This document shows, piece after piece, positions 9,921 through 21,480 of a stretch of 53,540 nucleotides of DNA (the stretch's first letter is position 1; each line of letters begins with the position of its first letter). Where the stretch lies: the NCBI GenBank assembly GCA_032718475.1, contig JAUCBJ010008329.1, positions 1 through 53,540 of the forward strand. Reading direction: 5' to 3'. This DNA is from Nemertoderma westbladi. Its lineage: Eukaryota; Xenacoelomorpha; Nemertodermatida; Nemertodermatidae. The notes below the pieces were generated by a model that saw only the letters and a program-made list of their open reading frames with translations, was not told the DNA's origin and ran no database searches. A program made the position numbers and the translations under genes.

Positions 9921-12900
9921 TAAACCATTCACTGAAAAAAATATTACATATTTCTGTTACTATGTTGCAAATTTCATCTACGCCGTTATTAAAAAATTCT
10001 ACAAAAGTATCAAATTTACTTCCTACGTATTTGTTTCTTACATTGGCCGTTCGAGGGCAATCTTGTAAAACGTTTAATTCAGTTTGCAAGTCGTTGCCGC
10101 ATGAGCAAAGACGCTGTTCGCGGGGGGTTCGCGACCAACGGCCCATCTCAATGCGGAGACGATGTGAGCTCTATCTAAAACGAGACACATTTACTCGTTT
10201 ATAGTCGGGAATGTAACATGAGCTTTTACCGTAAATTGCATGCACAGTTAACTGGGGATTTAACTCTGTGTATATTTTAAACTTACTTATAATTGTGGCC
10301 ATTTCTAGTACATTATTTTTAACCTTTACACGACTATTATTAACTATATCCCTATGATTATTCACAAGCCCGTCTAAAAATCTATAATAGGGCGTGTTTT
10401 CGGTTCAACACATGTCATAACTACGCTTCAATGGATCTGAAGCGTCCCAAATTGACATCTGTTTGAGAAACGACTTTCTAATAGCGTTATCGATTACCGC
10501 GTCAACATCAGCTAAACCCAACTCCACTAAACATAGTAAGTTTGGCGTTGTAATTCGTACATTTAATAAGATTTTGACCAAACGTATATACATATTACGT
10601 ATTGGTTTCCTACCTACAATGGAAAGCCACGTATCAGATGAATACAAAATGGAAGCCAGTATTGCACAATTAAACACTTTCAGTTTTAACTGAAATGGCA
10701 TGTTACTGTTAACAGCACAGAAAATTTAGAATTTTCGTACATGTTTCTCGCATTCTTTTGCATGGTATTGCAAACATGATGACAATTTGCCATCCTGCGT
10801 AAATATAGCCCCGAGATACACATAAGTATCTGTATTTTTTATCACATTGCCTTCAGCACATAAAGGTTCTCTGTCTGCGTGGCTACCGTTTATCACCCTA
10901 AACTTTGTTTTATCTACATTAATAATCATATTATGTGCTTTACAGAAATCGCACAAAATTTGTAGCTTTTGCAAACAACGTTGACAGGTAGAGGCAAAAA
11001 TAGCGGTGTCATCCATAAAAAGTAAGGCATGGATAGTAGATAAATAATCGTTACTACTACACAAGTTATTAAACAATATAATTAATGCATCTATATATAA
11101 TGTAAACAGGAATAAACTGGATGGATATACCTGGCGGAGGACGCCTGTGCTTACATTTATATCGGTGTGATTTAGCTGTAGGTATGTATGCCTATATACC
11201 GCGCGAATTGCGTTTATCATATTTAACCCGCATCCGAGTGATATAAGTTTACTTATAAGGATTACTCTTGATACCCTGTCGTATGCTTTGGAGAAATCCA
11301 CGTATAATATAAATAATTTCACTTTCTTAACCCTCACATAGTCTATCAACAAACGTATTGCCAGTATATGTTCGTAGCATGAGCGACCCTTTTGACCTCC
11401 TGCCTGCGCCCTGTTTGGTTTTGTCCACCTCGATAACCTCGATCCTAATATATAGTTGTATACTTTCGCTAAGGAATCGGATATCGAAATCCCTCGATAA
11501 TTGTCGCACATTAAAGGGTTCCCCTTCTTTTATAATATGCAGAGTTTGTTGTACGTCCAACTCGCTGGGAGCGCAGCGGCATGGAATATGGTGTTAATAA
11601 TCATTGTTATGAAGATAACTACGCTCACCGGAAGATCTTTTAATAACTTGGGGGATAATCCCGTTGCACCTTTATTCGCTTTCAGCTGATTTAGTGCATC
11701 GTCTACTTCGTCTGGTTTAATGTCGTCTTCCAGTAATGGGATGTATGGAGCGCCCGATATATCTATGTTTTCATAATCTTCCTGCGCCTTCACATCAGTT
11801 AACAACTTCTCAAAGTGTTCGCGAAACTCGTCGTCGGCTGGGCGTTCTGATATACTCGAGTCTTTGATTTCCCCACTCCACCCGATCGCTTTCCAAACGG
11901 CTTTTGGGTCGTGGTTATTTAAGAGCGACTCCCACCGACTGTAGCTAGTAGTAGGACTACGTGCTTTCTTCTTTTCTGATTTAGATAGCGCCGAATTCAT
12001 TGCATTGTTTAATGTATCTGATAAGAACCCTAATGCTGCGTGCGGATCTGTAACAGTTGGGAAATTGGTTGCTTCCAAGGTAACTTTGAACTTTCTCTTA
12101 TCTATCACTTTAGAGTAAGGAATGCGAACATTACCGACGTTTATTTTTGAAACCTCCATTTAATTATTGTCGTATGAGGAGGCACCCAACTCGTTTGATC
12201 TCCTAATTAACTCCGTCCAGTTAGTAGAGTTTCCAGTTATGTCAAAAGTTAATTCTAACGGTGCATGTTCTGATGGGAAATTGCGATTTTGATTTACGAA
12301 TAAAGTAACTTTATCAGAACCTACCATATTACTAGGAATGAGACATAAATCAATCTGACTTATCCAGGTATCCTTTCTATGGAATGTATAGTCCTCAGGT
12401 AGTGGTGGTCTATTGTTTAAAATACTCATATTACTGTCCTCGCAGATTTTCTCAATCGCCTTGCCATGCACATTGAATGGCTTATATGTGTGGGAATTGA
12501 AATCTCCAAATATAATATTATTTTCCTGCGAAGAGGAAGCCATACAGAGTGACTGTATAACCCCCAGAGCAGCTTCTGTGAAATATGATGAATCCCTAGG
12601 CTCCACATATCCTCCGCATAAAGTGCAATCCTTCATAATATTCAGGTTCAGAGAAATGAAACCTTTCTTATCACAGGACAGTTTATTAATTGCGTTAACT
12701 AAACCGTGCTTCACAAGTAGTGCGACCCCTCCTCGGTGCGAGGCCTCTGCGGGCTGGGATATACCTTAAATCCAGGTACAGAACGAAAGGTACTTGTTTT
12801 TGTTTCATATAACCATATTAAATCGAAGTCTGTTACATACTTTAGAACTCGATCAGTTTCCAGTTTATCTCTAATCCCTCCTACATTCCAAGATAAAACT

Positions 12901-12945
12901 TTAATCTTAGAATATTCAGTATTAATTCCCTTGCCGTGACCCCAT
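9904..12945 (-). pseudogene. LINE ORF2 (endonuclease-RT), frame-broken
   Basis: Minus-strand ORF2 of a LINE of about 1000 codons. The N-terminus (about 12930-12740) encodes KVLSWNVGGIRDKLETD, the start of an AP-like endonuclease, followed by a frame change. 12714-12160 carries NNIIFGDFNSH, SQIDLCLIP and SEHAPLEL. An in-frame TAA (12162-12160) interrupts it. 12159-11530 is the linker and first RT blocks (LKANKGATGLSPKLLKDL). After a frame change, 11511-10726 has LYVDFSKAYDRVSR and the catalytic box LLFMDDTAIFA. The C-terminal region (10701-9904) ends in a CSCG..H-less Cys cluster (LCSCGNDLQTELNVLQDCP). Clade is uncertain; the TAA-like 3' tail and Cys cluster recall the I/Nimb group. Inactive copy. 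Confidence 0.85.
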
Positions 12946-12949
12946 CAAA

Positions 12950-13711
12950 CATTATAAACAGGATTATACCGGTCTATCACAATCCCCTCTCTGTACACCA
13001 TGCCCGCTCTCATATCGTAGTATATGTTACACCCCTGATTCGCTGGTTTCTCCTTCTCCTTGTTTACCACTCCCCATAATCTTCCATGCTCCCTGCGAAC
13101 CGCCGGGTGAACATCTGGCTTTATGTAAACCTTGGTAAGCCTTTCAATGTCTTTCAGCTTCTTTGAGTTAGAGAGAACGGTACTACGTATACGTCAGTCA
13201 GTAAACGTCAGTAGAATCGGTCTAGGTCGACGAGTACCATCTTCCCCTTGATCCGGGGCTCTGCCAAGACGTTTAAATTGTGGTGCAGCATTAGTGCACC
13301 CTACCGCGTCAAACAACTACTTCGTTTTCCCGGTGGGTCATCGTCGCCCAGCTCGTCAGGAGTTTCGGGTAAACCCAAAACTACTGCTTTAAAGGCCCGG
13401 GTCTCCGCATCTATAGATTTGAGGTACCTCTGTTGGTTTCTTATTACCCCATAACATGAGTTAACTTCGTCGTGAAGTTTACTGATCTCTTTACTGTACT
13501 TATCTTCGAAGTAGTCCTTCAAACCTCGGATTTCCTTTATTATATCCGGAGTTTCTACCGATATTGATTGATTTTGATCTGCTGTTTCCTCCGCTGTAGA
13601 CTGTAAAATATTGCGAATAATCATCACCAAATCATCCTTCTTGTATTTTGCAATTCTTGTATCGCCTACGTCTCGTAACTGCACCATTGTCGCCGGTATA
13701 GCATCCGCCAT
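12950..13711 (-). pseudogene. LINE ORF1 with coiled coil
   Basis: Minus-strand ORF1 upstream of the endonuclease-RT ORF. 13711-13301 is open and starts with an ATG (MADAIPATMVQLRDVGDTRI). It contains a helical stretch (YFEDKYSKEISKLHDEVNS) likely to form a coiled coil, then SIDAETRAFKAVVLGLPET, which resembles the start of the RNA-binding region of LINE ORF1 proteins. The frame is lost near 13300 and resumes at about 13160-12950 (KKLKDIERLTKVYIKPDVHPAVRREHGRL). It ends in a TGA just before ORF2. Its role in a live element would be RNA binding and chaperone activity in the retrotransposition particle. Confidence 0.7.
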
Positions 13712-13804
13712 TATGAATATGATTTTAGTACAAGCTAGGCTATTACCGTACTATCCCGGTATACCAGTAGTATACAATCTTGCAGCCGTATTCCAGTAGG
13801 CCTA

Positions 13805-14286
13805 ATATACACGCATGCATCTCGAACAAAATTGACATTTACAATTCGATCTATTACAGACTTCCATGTACACTGTTTTGAAAATTACAATACGTACAGA
13901 ACTCGGCTGCTCGATTAGTCGCAGGTGTAAAGAAGCGACACCACATAAGACCAACTTTATTGGTTACCTGTACGTACACTACTGCTGAATCAAATACAGT
14001 ATAAAATCGAGGTAATACCCTTTAAATGCATACATTGGACAGCACCGGCATATCTCTCGAAAAGCCTGAACCCATACACACTGTCTAGAAATCTACGGTC
14101 TAGCGAGGGTGGAATGCTAACGATCCCGCGATTTCGGCTTAATGACTATTCACTACGGTGTTTTCGGTGTCGCCCCCTACTATTTGGAAAAATTCGTTTC
14201 CACAAGAACTGCGCGATGCTCAAACCCTAGCAATTTTTAAAACTAAATTAAAAACACATATTTTTAACCTAGAATATAATAATTGA
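13805..14286 (+). pseudogene. L2-like LINE, C-terminal piece 3
   Basis: Frame-shifted translation gives IHACISNKIDIYNSIYYRLP, then LQYVQNSAARLVAGVKKRHH, and at the end APTIWKNSF-type text (PPTIWKNSFPQELRDAQTLA) followed by IFKTKLKTHIFNLEYNN and a TGA at 14284-14286. This is the standard C-terminal series of L2-like reverse transcriptases. It starts right beside the 5' end of the minus-strand LINE. It therefore probably completes the L2 copy seen at 3851-4131 and 5198-5400, with 8.4 kb of later insertions between them. Confidence 0.8.
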
Positions 14287-14336
14287 TAATATTATATAAG
14301 GGTAAAGAAAGAATTCTTAATCAATAACTTTTTTAA

Positions 14337-15465
14337 ATGTTTAATTTAGCATTGAGCACTTTAAATTGGGGTGCGCCCTTGTTTTATTGTTTTCCCATTC
14401 AACATTTCTGTTCAACTACCGGTTTTAAACAGTACATTCACAATGTAACCCGCCCATCCTCATATACTTGTCTAGATCTAATGTTTACAGACCTTCACTC
14501 TCTAGTTTTGGGATCTAATACCCTACCGCAACTTACATATGACAGCTCTACATTACCAATCTCTGACCATCAACCCGTTTGTTTGTCACTTACTTGCGAT
14601 GTCAGTAGGCCTCCTTTATATTCCAGAACAATTTATAATTACGACGGCGCCGACTGGATTGGTTTTAATTCTTTTTTGGAAAGTGTAAATTTTGAACAAG
14701 AGTTTGCTGTAAGAAATCCAGATACTGTTGTAGATAAATTAAATAATTGTCTCACTGAGGGCATATCCTGCTATTTTGGTAGGAGATTTTGGTAGGTAGG
14801 TTTGGAGTATTTAACCAAAAAGTGCCCTAGGGGAGTATCCTTGGACCACTTCTGTTTATCATATATTTTAGCGATCTTGTTGACGTCCTTAATTCAACCA
14901 CAGCTCTTTTTGCAGATGATACTTCTATGTATACACGTATTCAACATCCCTTTTTGAGATCCACATTCCTCAACTCAGACCTATCAGCACTTCATGACCG
15001 GGCTACTAAATGGCTGGTGACTTTCAATAAAATGAAACCAGTTGTTATGACAATGTCTGGAAATATCCCTTTCCAATCATTTCCTCTCTCTCCCCTGATG
15101 GTACGTCACTTCCAGTAGTTGACGACCACGGGCATTTAGGTGTAACTTTCTCCAGTTCCTTTCAGTTCAAAAACTATATCCAGCAACTTCTTGAGAGTGT
15201 TTCCTGCTCTATTGCAGCTCTTAAAAAGTCTAAGTATTTCTTGCCAAAGTCAACGATAATTTCGATCTATAAGTCATTTATCCTGCCCAAGCTAGAGTAT
15301 GCAAATCCGGTTTGGTGTAACCTTACAGAAGAGTTATCTGATATGCTCAACAACGTTGAGCTCGAGGTATTGCGCATAGCAACTGGTGCGCCTTCTAGAA
15401 CCCAACATTCGAAACTATACAATGAGTGTGGAATTCAAAATCTTTCTGACAGATGGACTGCTAAT
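14337..15465 (+). pseudogene. LINE, endonuclease C-terminus joined to RT, part 1
   Basis: 14337-14795 encodes the end of an AP-like endonuclease (TRPSSYTCLDLMFTD, LPISDHQPVCLSL). The linker and front half of the RT are deleted; the text resumes near 14805 with KVP*GSILGPLLFIIYFSDL (stop in place of the usual Gln) and ALFADDTSMYTRI, the catalytic box. After a frame change near 15115 it reads LGVTFSSSFQFKNYI and KSFILPKLEYANPVWCNL through DRWTAN at 15465. There the Merlin transposon interrupts it. Clade not assigned (CR1/Jockey-like wording). Dead copy with an internal deletion. Confidence 0.85.
15458..15465. repeat. Merlin target-site duplication, left
   Basis: CTGCTAAT directly before the left inverted repeat, repeated directly after the right one at 16827-16834. 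Eight bp is the length known for Merlin elements. Confidence 0.95.
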
Positions 15466-16826
15466 GGTATTACTACACCTTGGGTCACACCTACGAAATT
15501 TTTTTTTAATACATAAATAGGTTATTTAAAATACTAATATTGTTCTACAATGTATATTAATAAATAGATAATTGTTCTAGAATGTATATTAACAGTTAGT
15601 TAATTGGATACTCTTGCTTTACTAATTCAATAAGGTCGTTAAACGGTGAACGTTTGTGAAGCATCCTCCACCGATACTCATCTAGGTGACTTTGAAGTAA
15701 ATTCAATCTAGTGCCTTTCCGTTGCTTCATTATCATAAGTTTGGCATGTCCCCATAATCCTTCTATAAGTTGCGTGTTCGCTCCGGTGATCTGGTCTACG
15801 AATCTACCACGCCCCTTCCTACTGTGGTTTACGTGTTTGTGGAAGTATTTACCGCTACTGTCACAGGCTTTCCATGGAAAACGTTTGCTAGTTATCCCAA
15901 CAGTTTTGCCGCAGTATGCAGCCCATTCGTCGCTAATTATCGTTGTACCACCTTTGACATTGCTCTCTAGAATCGGACGCAAGGTTCTCATGTTCCTTCT
16001 TTTAACTATGAACATTCTAACGTCTACTTCTCGATCCGGTCGCTTCCAAGCTATGCGAAAAATCCAGGGTCCAACAACCATAGTACCATAATTGTTAGAT
16101 CTAGTTCCTACAACCTTATGTTTTATCTTTCGATTACGCTTTTTGAAAGGTACATCTCCTAGAAGTCTTCGCCCACGTTTATATTTTCTTCTTCCACGAA
16201 ACAATGATTCGTCGATTTGTACTGTTTCCCCAACTCCCCCCATTAGCTCAGCGTTATCTTTGTCTTTTGCGAACAGCTCTCTAATGTAATTTTGCCAATC
16301 CACTATCTTAGTCATAGACTTTCCTACCAGTCCATCAAGCAATCGTAGTGTGACTCTAGCGGACATGTTGATTATAAAAAAGAACATGATCCAGAAAATT
16401 TGCTCCACAAGCAAATTAGAACTCGAACTGAACCACGTACCTTCACGACCCTAGGAAATCCATATCTCATTCTCCTCCAAATGTATGCACTATAAGTACA
16501 TCCTTCTGACTTACATGTTGATTCAGCGTTTGCTGAAGGTAACAATCCGGATGACTGTGCATAGTTAATTGCATTCTCTTCAGAGCATAATTTTGCACCA
16601 ATTTCCTTTATATTTAAATCATTCGACAATCTTAAATGTGAATGACGTGAAACGTCACTCATAGCGACAAAGTACTGTTATTCGACAGTTATGCACTTTG
16701 TGCAAGTGGTTATAATAAATATAAAACATTCTAGAATTCAATTACTATTGTTGCAGTATGCTTAAAACACTATAAAACATGCTTATAATTAAATTTGTCA
16801 GGTGTAACCCAAGGTGTAGTAATACC
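15466..16826 (-). mobile_element. Merlin DNA transposon, complete with ends
   Basis: A 1361-bp element with 27-bp terminal inverted repeats (first 20 bases GGTATTACTACACCTTGGGT, one mismatch over 27) and an 8-bp target duplication CTGCTAAT. Removing it with one duplication copy rejoins the surrounding LINE frame as DRWTAN-CLLYFYKIIHG, so the boundaries are exact. Its transposase lies on the minus strand. Confidence 0.95.
15596..16662 (-). pseudogene. Merlin transposase, one frameshift
   Basis: Minus-strand gene related to IS1016/IS1595 transposases (ISXO2-like DDE domain). The N-terminal part (16662-16440) has a Cys-containing region (CKSEGCTYSAYIWRRMRYG) that stands where a DNA-binding zinc ribbon normally lies. 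A one-base change near 16440, at GTGAAGGTACG, shifts the frame. The catalytic part is otherwise open: VQIDESLF, TTIISDEWAAYCG and NTQLIEGLWGHAK supply the D, D and E residues, at about codons 68, 162 and 218 of the downstream frame. NHSRKGRG is also conserved. Apart from the frameshift the gene looks intact. An intron around the AAG|GTACGT word is an alternative, but no convincing acceptor is near. Confidence 0.92.
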
Positions 16827-16834
16827 CTGCTAAT
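16827..16834. repeat. Merlin target-site duplication, right
   Basis: CTGCTAAT, the second copy of the Merlin insertion target. Confidence 0.95.
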
Positions 16835-17477
16835 TGCCTTCTTTATTTCTATAAAATTATTCATGGAATGGCCCCTGAGTACTTGAAACGTCGTATTCCT
16901 CCTACCGTTGGCCAGACTTCAAACTATCATTACTCTCTTCGGAATAATAATGACATCGCACTCCCCATTATACAGAAGGAACTCTATGCGAGATCATTTT
17001 TTCCGCACACTATTAATTATTGGAATAATCTACCTAGTAGCATCAGGCAACTATCGCGAAATGTTTCCTCTTCTCAAAGTTAACAAATAACACTACTTAG
17101 CTGATCGTTTTACAGAGGTAATTCTCTGTCAACTACGCCTAAATTGTAGTAACAATGTGTTGGCAAGCTGTAAAGCCAATAAAAGATAAGTTATTTTCGG
17201 TAAAATAAACTTATCATTCGAGGTTAAGACCCCTAGATCCCTTCCTATAATAAATGTAAATTGTAGTACTCTTGCATCTGATATGGTAAAGCGATACCTA
17301 AATGATTCAACTGAATGCACCTCTTGTGGCCACTCTTGTGAGGATTCCGAGCACTATCTTATCTTTTGTCCAGCATATCAATTTCCTCGCTCTAAATTAT
17401 TATTATTTTTGTCCTCAAATTCAATTCCACTTGCTGTATCTTCTCTTTTGCATGGTCATAATGTTCTTCCCTCTCTC
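16835..17477 (+). pseudogene. LINE C-terminal region, part 2
   Basis: Continuation of the 14337 LINE after Merlin: CLLYFYKIIHGMAPEYLKRRIPP, HYSLRNNND, SFFPHTINYWNNLPSSIRQ (the WNNLP C-terminal block). After frame changes comes STECTSCGHSCEDSEHYLIFCPAY (17300-17380), a Cys/His zinc-knuckle-like motif found at the C-terminus of several LINE groups. It stops at 17477, where the Academ-like element inserted. Confidence 0.85.
17475..17477. repeat. 3-bp target duplication of Academ-like element, left
   Basis: CTC before the left terminus, repeated at 25405-25407. Removing the element with one CTC keeps the LINE frame open (NVLPSLQSILASELG). Confidence 0.8.
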
Positions 17478-19095
17478 TAGTCCGGCAGCCACGTACCTCT
17501 TTTTGGCCCAACCGAAAATTTTTGGACGGATTACATTTTTTGGATGGTTCGGTGTCTATGGGTCCCTCTTAACATAAAAAAGTGGTTTATGGACTTTGAC
17601 ACCTTGGGCAATTTGAATTAATGACCCGTTTCTATGGACTACAGAAATTTCTTTGAAAGATTAGCAATCAGAATGGCGATTATCTGTTCGGCTTGAACTG
17701 GTTGTAATTTTGATTGAAAATATGAAAATTTTAGAGAAACTATTGAAGTGTTGCTATGGTAACGAAGGCACTACAACTATCGCTGTATCTTTCCAAATGA
17801 AAACTACCGGTACTATGCTTAATGATATATTTGTTTTTTGGTTCGTCTGTGCACTTTGTTAATAATGTTTTTCCCTAAATATTATGCACCACATCAATTT
17901 TGTGTAGAAGTATGGTTGGCAACAAATACCCGTATTCATGGAAACTACAGTAATTTATATATTATTCATTGTTTGATTATAATATAATATTAGATTACGA
18001 AATGTTTGCGCATGAATCTTTATTGCAATTGCAGAATTCTGAGCAATCAGTTTGGTTTTTTCTGCAGGTGCACTTCTGCGATTTACAAGGGATTTTGGAA
18101 GAACAGCTACACCGAATTAATTGCAAAATGCATTCCGGAGCTGGTGGTATGCCCTCAGGTATTGCAATCGGGGAAAGTTGATTGTTGGCTATTCTCCACC
18201 CATATTCTCTGGGGTCTACACTAGGTGGTCTAATTTCCATTGTGTTCTTCCACACCATTACTTGCAAATGGGCTCTTTCACGTTCTCTGTGAAGGATTCA
18301 GTGGTTGGTGGTATTGTTTGCAGCTTTGCACAGCTGGTGATTGTTTTTTCTGTCCACATCTTTTGTCTTAACTGGCTCATGTTGTCTGAGGCATATCCAT
18401 AGCAGTCAGAAATAAAGTTGGTACATTTATTTAAGACTGTAGATTGCGGTGCTTCCATTTCTCCCAAACAAGAAAGAGTGAGTCCTTTCTCCAAAGCCTT
18501 GATGACTTTAGCTTTGCCAATCCCAAACATACTCGCAACAGTGTCACACCCAGATAACGCATGGCCTCCCAAAAGATTTCCTATGATACCACGATGCATT
18601 TTTACTGTTTCTCCCACGTCTATCACTGCGGCACGGTTTTTTATCGGGGATTTTATGAAAATTGAATTGGTTATACTTTCCTTCAAATAAAAATGTAATA
18701 ATAGAACAAATACATCGGTATCGTCTGAGATAATGGCTATGCCAGCAGATGTTTCTTTGCACAAAGAAATTGACTGATGGACCAATATAACATCTGCCTC
18801 TTCATGATATATCTCAATGTCTTTCCGCTCACTATGGAAGCCAATGGAACTTATTTCGAATGGTACAGAATTTTGCCCGGTAACAACAAGAATGTTAGAG
18901 GAGTTTTCACTATGCAACTTTAAATTCGTCTTTAGTGCTTGACATATCATTTGTATGATTTGTTTCTTGTTAAAGGTTACAGTTAGAAGAACGTCCTTCG
19001 ATGGGAGCTTCAGATTTCCTTGAAGGTTATATTTTCTACATCCTGTGCTAACTCGCTTGCTTCTAGTAGCTGCCTTTGCACTTAAGTCATAGTAT

Positions 19096-19315
19096 CTGTA
19101 AAACATATTTGAATTGAGAGATATGATATTCATTACTGTTAAAAAGTCAGTTTTATTCGTTGTAAAAGATCACATATCATTGTGTTAAAATTTCAGAATA
19201 GTAGCTATATAAATAAAAAAGTAGATTTGGGTAATGGTCCCCTGAATATTGTTATAGATTAATATTGTGTTCTATTGTACTTTTTTTATAATAAAAACTT
19301 TGATCACTTACTTAC
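19096..19315 (-). other. Intron 2 of the Academ-like gene
   Basis: GTAAGT donor after TTTGACAG, and acceptor TTTTACAG before ATACTATG. The join is GAC AGA TAC (phase 2) and keeps the frame. Confidence 0.88.
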
Positions 19316-19719
19316 CTGTCAAAAACTAAGTACACATTACTTTTCTTCAGCATATTTCCCACATACTTCAAAAACGATGCAATAAAATCACCTACAGTCC
19401 CGTTTGTTGGCCAGGGTACCACCCACAGAACTGCTGACGCATCAACTACTTGGTAAGAAATATCCACTGTAATTTCAGGTATCTCAACTTTCAATCGGTT
19501 CTTTAAGTCACATTTAGAAGCAGCTGGACGCATATCTCCGTTTTCCAGAAACATTGAGAGTGGCACTGAAGACAGTTCATAAGAGAGTAGTGTTTCTCGT
19601 TTAATTGATATCCTGCTACTCTCTTGTAATGCAATATACCGCGAGTAGATCAACTCTGTATTAAATAGTTTTTTATCGCCCAATTTAATATGATGTTTAC
19701 TTTCCTCCATTGTAGTCAC

Positions 19720-20108
19720 CTGGAGTTATAAATAAATGTTTTTATTATGTATTCTTTGGCACTAAATGGAATATGGGTTTAGTTATGGATATTTAGATGA
19801 ATAAATGTTAAAGGGCAGAAATCAACTCTCTCGCTACAGATAGGTGATGTTAGGGGGGAGGGGTTGTACTCTTTACGCAGACAAAATTTAAACCTCGGAA
19901 GAAAATCGTCACAATCACAATTAATGGCAAAAAAGAAGCATCAGGTTCAGGCATGAACATGCAACCTGTGTCTCTCCCTTATTTGTTTCGGTAGACTAGC
20001 GTACCTTTGTTTCCTGTTCCTTTCCCTTACTGTAATTGCTAAGTAACATAACATTGTTGATGGACTAATATGGGATGGCGATGCAAAAGACACTCAATAG
20101 TAACTTAC
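19720..20108 (-). other. Intron 1 of the Academ-like gene
   Basis: GTAAGT donor after CGTAAG, and an acceptor AACTCCAG before GTGACTAC, both read on the minus strand. The join is phase 0 and links two open frames. Confidence 0.85.
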
Positions 20109-21480
20109 CTTACGAGTAATGGGATTATGAAATCCATCTGGCCAACTTCTCTGAAATTCAATCATCTGCGAATGGCCTATGCTTATGGCTTCATCAACGT
20201 TCGTATTGGCAACATTGATAATTTTTCCTGAATAAATGTTAATGATCCCTGTCCTTGGGTGACTTTCTGGGTCAAGAGGGTTGATATAAAGCTCCAAATG
20301 CTGCTTTAATGAATTCCTATCAATGGTGTCACTATTAACCCTAGCGTTAAATTCTTCCTTATGAATAAGGTGGTCTTCATTTGAATTAATCTCCACCATT
20401 TCTGTGAGGCTCTGTACCAATGCACCAGTGGTGTGTAATGACAGTGACCATGTTTTTAATGCCTCAGGTTTTAAGGTAATACCAATAATACCTCCTTTAC
20501 TATTGCCATACCTCATGAATGTTGTTTCAATAAATTGATCGGACCAAATACCATTCCATAAACGTTGTCTATGTCTCATGACATGCTCACCTTTTACAAA
20601 CTTCTCACAGATTGACTTGGGTAAATTCTCCATTGATTTCAGGTAATATGAACAATATCGTGCGTAGTTTATGTGCGCAGCTGCAAAAAAATATGGAATC
20701 ATCAAGCGAATCGCTTCCAAGTGCAAGTACCAATCAGCCTACCGTTCTGCCCTCACAAACAACATCATTATGAATACTCCCTTTACGAATACATTCACCC
20801 ATAGCTTACATGTCCGGCTGCAGTTAGAGAGTTGTTCTAAAGAATCGTCTAAGTCATTGGATAGAATATTTATAGATAAAGCACTAAGTAGCACTTCTGC
20901 GAAAATGCGCATAGCGCGCATGTTCTGTGGAAACTTTTTCCCAGATAACATCTTCGAAACTCCGCCAAATACACACGATAGCACTTCAGAAAGGCTGGTT
21001 TCCACCATTAGACTTGTTGTTTTCTTTCATTTTCATTGACTGAACCAAATGAGATTTACGCCATCTTTCTGGATGTTTCTTATCTTTCTCCATCACGCAA
21101 ACAAATCCGCTTAAAAAGCACTCATTATCAAATTCAAATTGTGTGTTTTGGGTCCTTGTTCTTCTTTTACCATTATAATTACAACTATCTGCGTCTCCGC
21201 TACCATTATATTTACTACAACTATCAAAGTCTGCCGTCCTTTTCATATTTCTGAACGAGCAGCCAAAAATGGCCTCAATTGCTCAATTGTCACGTTTTTC
21301 TCATCAGGTGCAACAAATTTGCTAGCTAGTGTGCTACTGTGCCATGGGTGGCCATATATTACTACATTTTAACATGGTATAGCCTACCGTCTCTTAATTA
21401 TACTTGATATACACACTTTGGTACTACTGTAGTATGTCTACCCATAAACGAGTTTTTGCTTCTATAGCTATTTTTTGGTA

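Larger units (their letters stand above)
17995..21246 (-). pseudogene. Academ-like transposase gene: XPG nuclease plus Cys-rich tail
   Basis: Spliced minus-strand gene. Exon 1 (about 21246-20109) is helical and Cys-containing. It has a frame change near 21010-21040 and a TAG at about 20739. Exon 2 is 19719-19316. Exon 3 is 19095-17995. The introns (20108-19720, 389 bp; 19315-19096, 220 bp) have GTAAGT donors and CAG/ACAG acceptors, and the joins keep frame (ITRK|VTTMEES and VYLVFDR|YYDLSAK). Exon 3 carries HEEADVILVHQ, IISDDTDVFVLLLHFYLK and HALSGCDTVASMFGIGKAKV, matching the acidic clusters and the GIGxxxA helix-hairpin-helix of XPG/FEN1 nucleases. A one-base deletion near 18272 shifts into the Cys-rich tail (CSCSSKIPCKSQKCTC...FCNCN). 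The predicted role is DNA cleavage for transposition. One stop plus two shifts make this copy inactive. Confidence 0.82.

Noticed and set aside
10463-11689. Plus-strand ORFs opposite the minus-strand LINE
   Set aside because: They overlap the RT palm in the opposite direction and have no motifs; they are shadows of ORF2.
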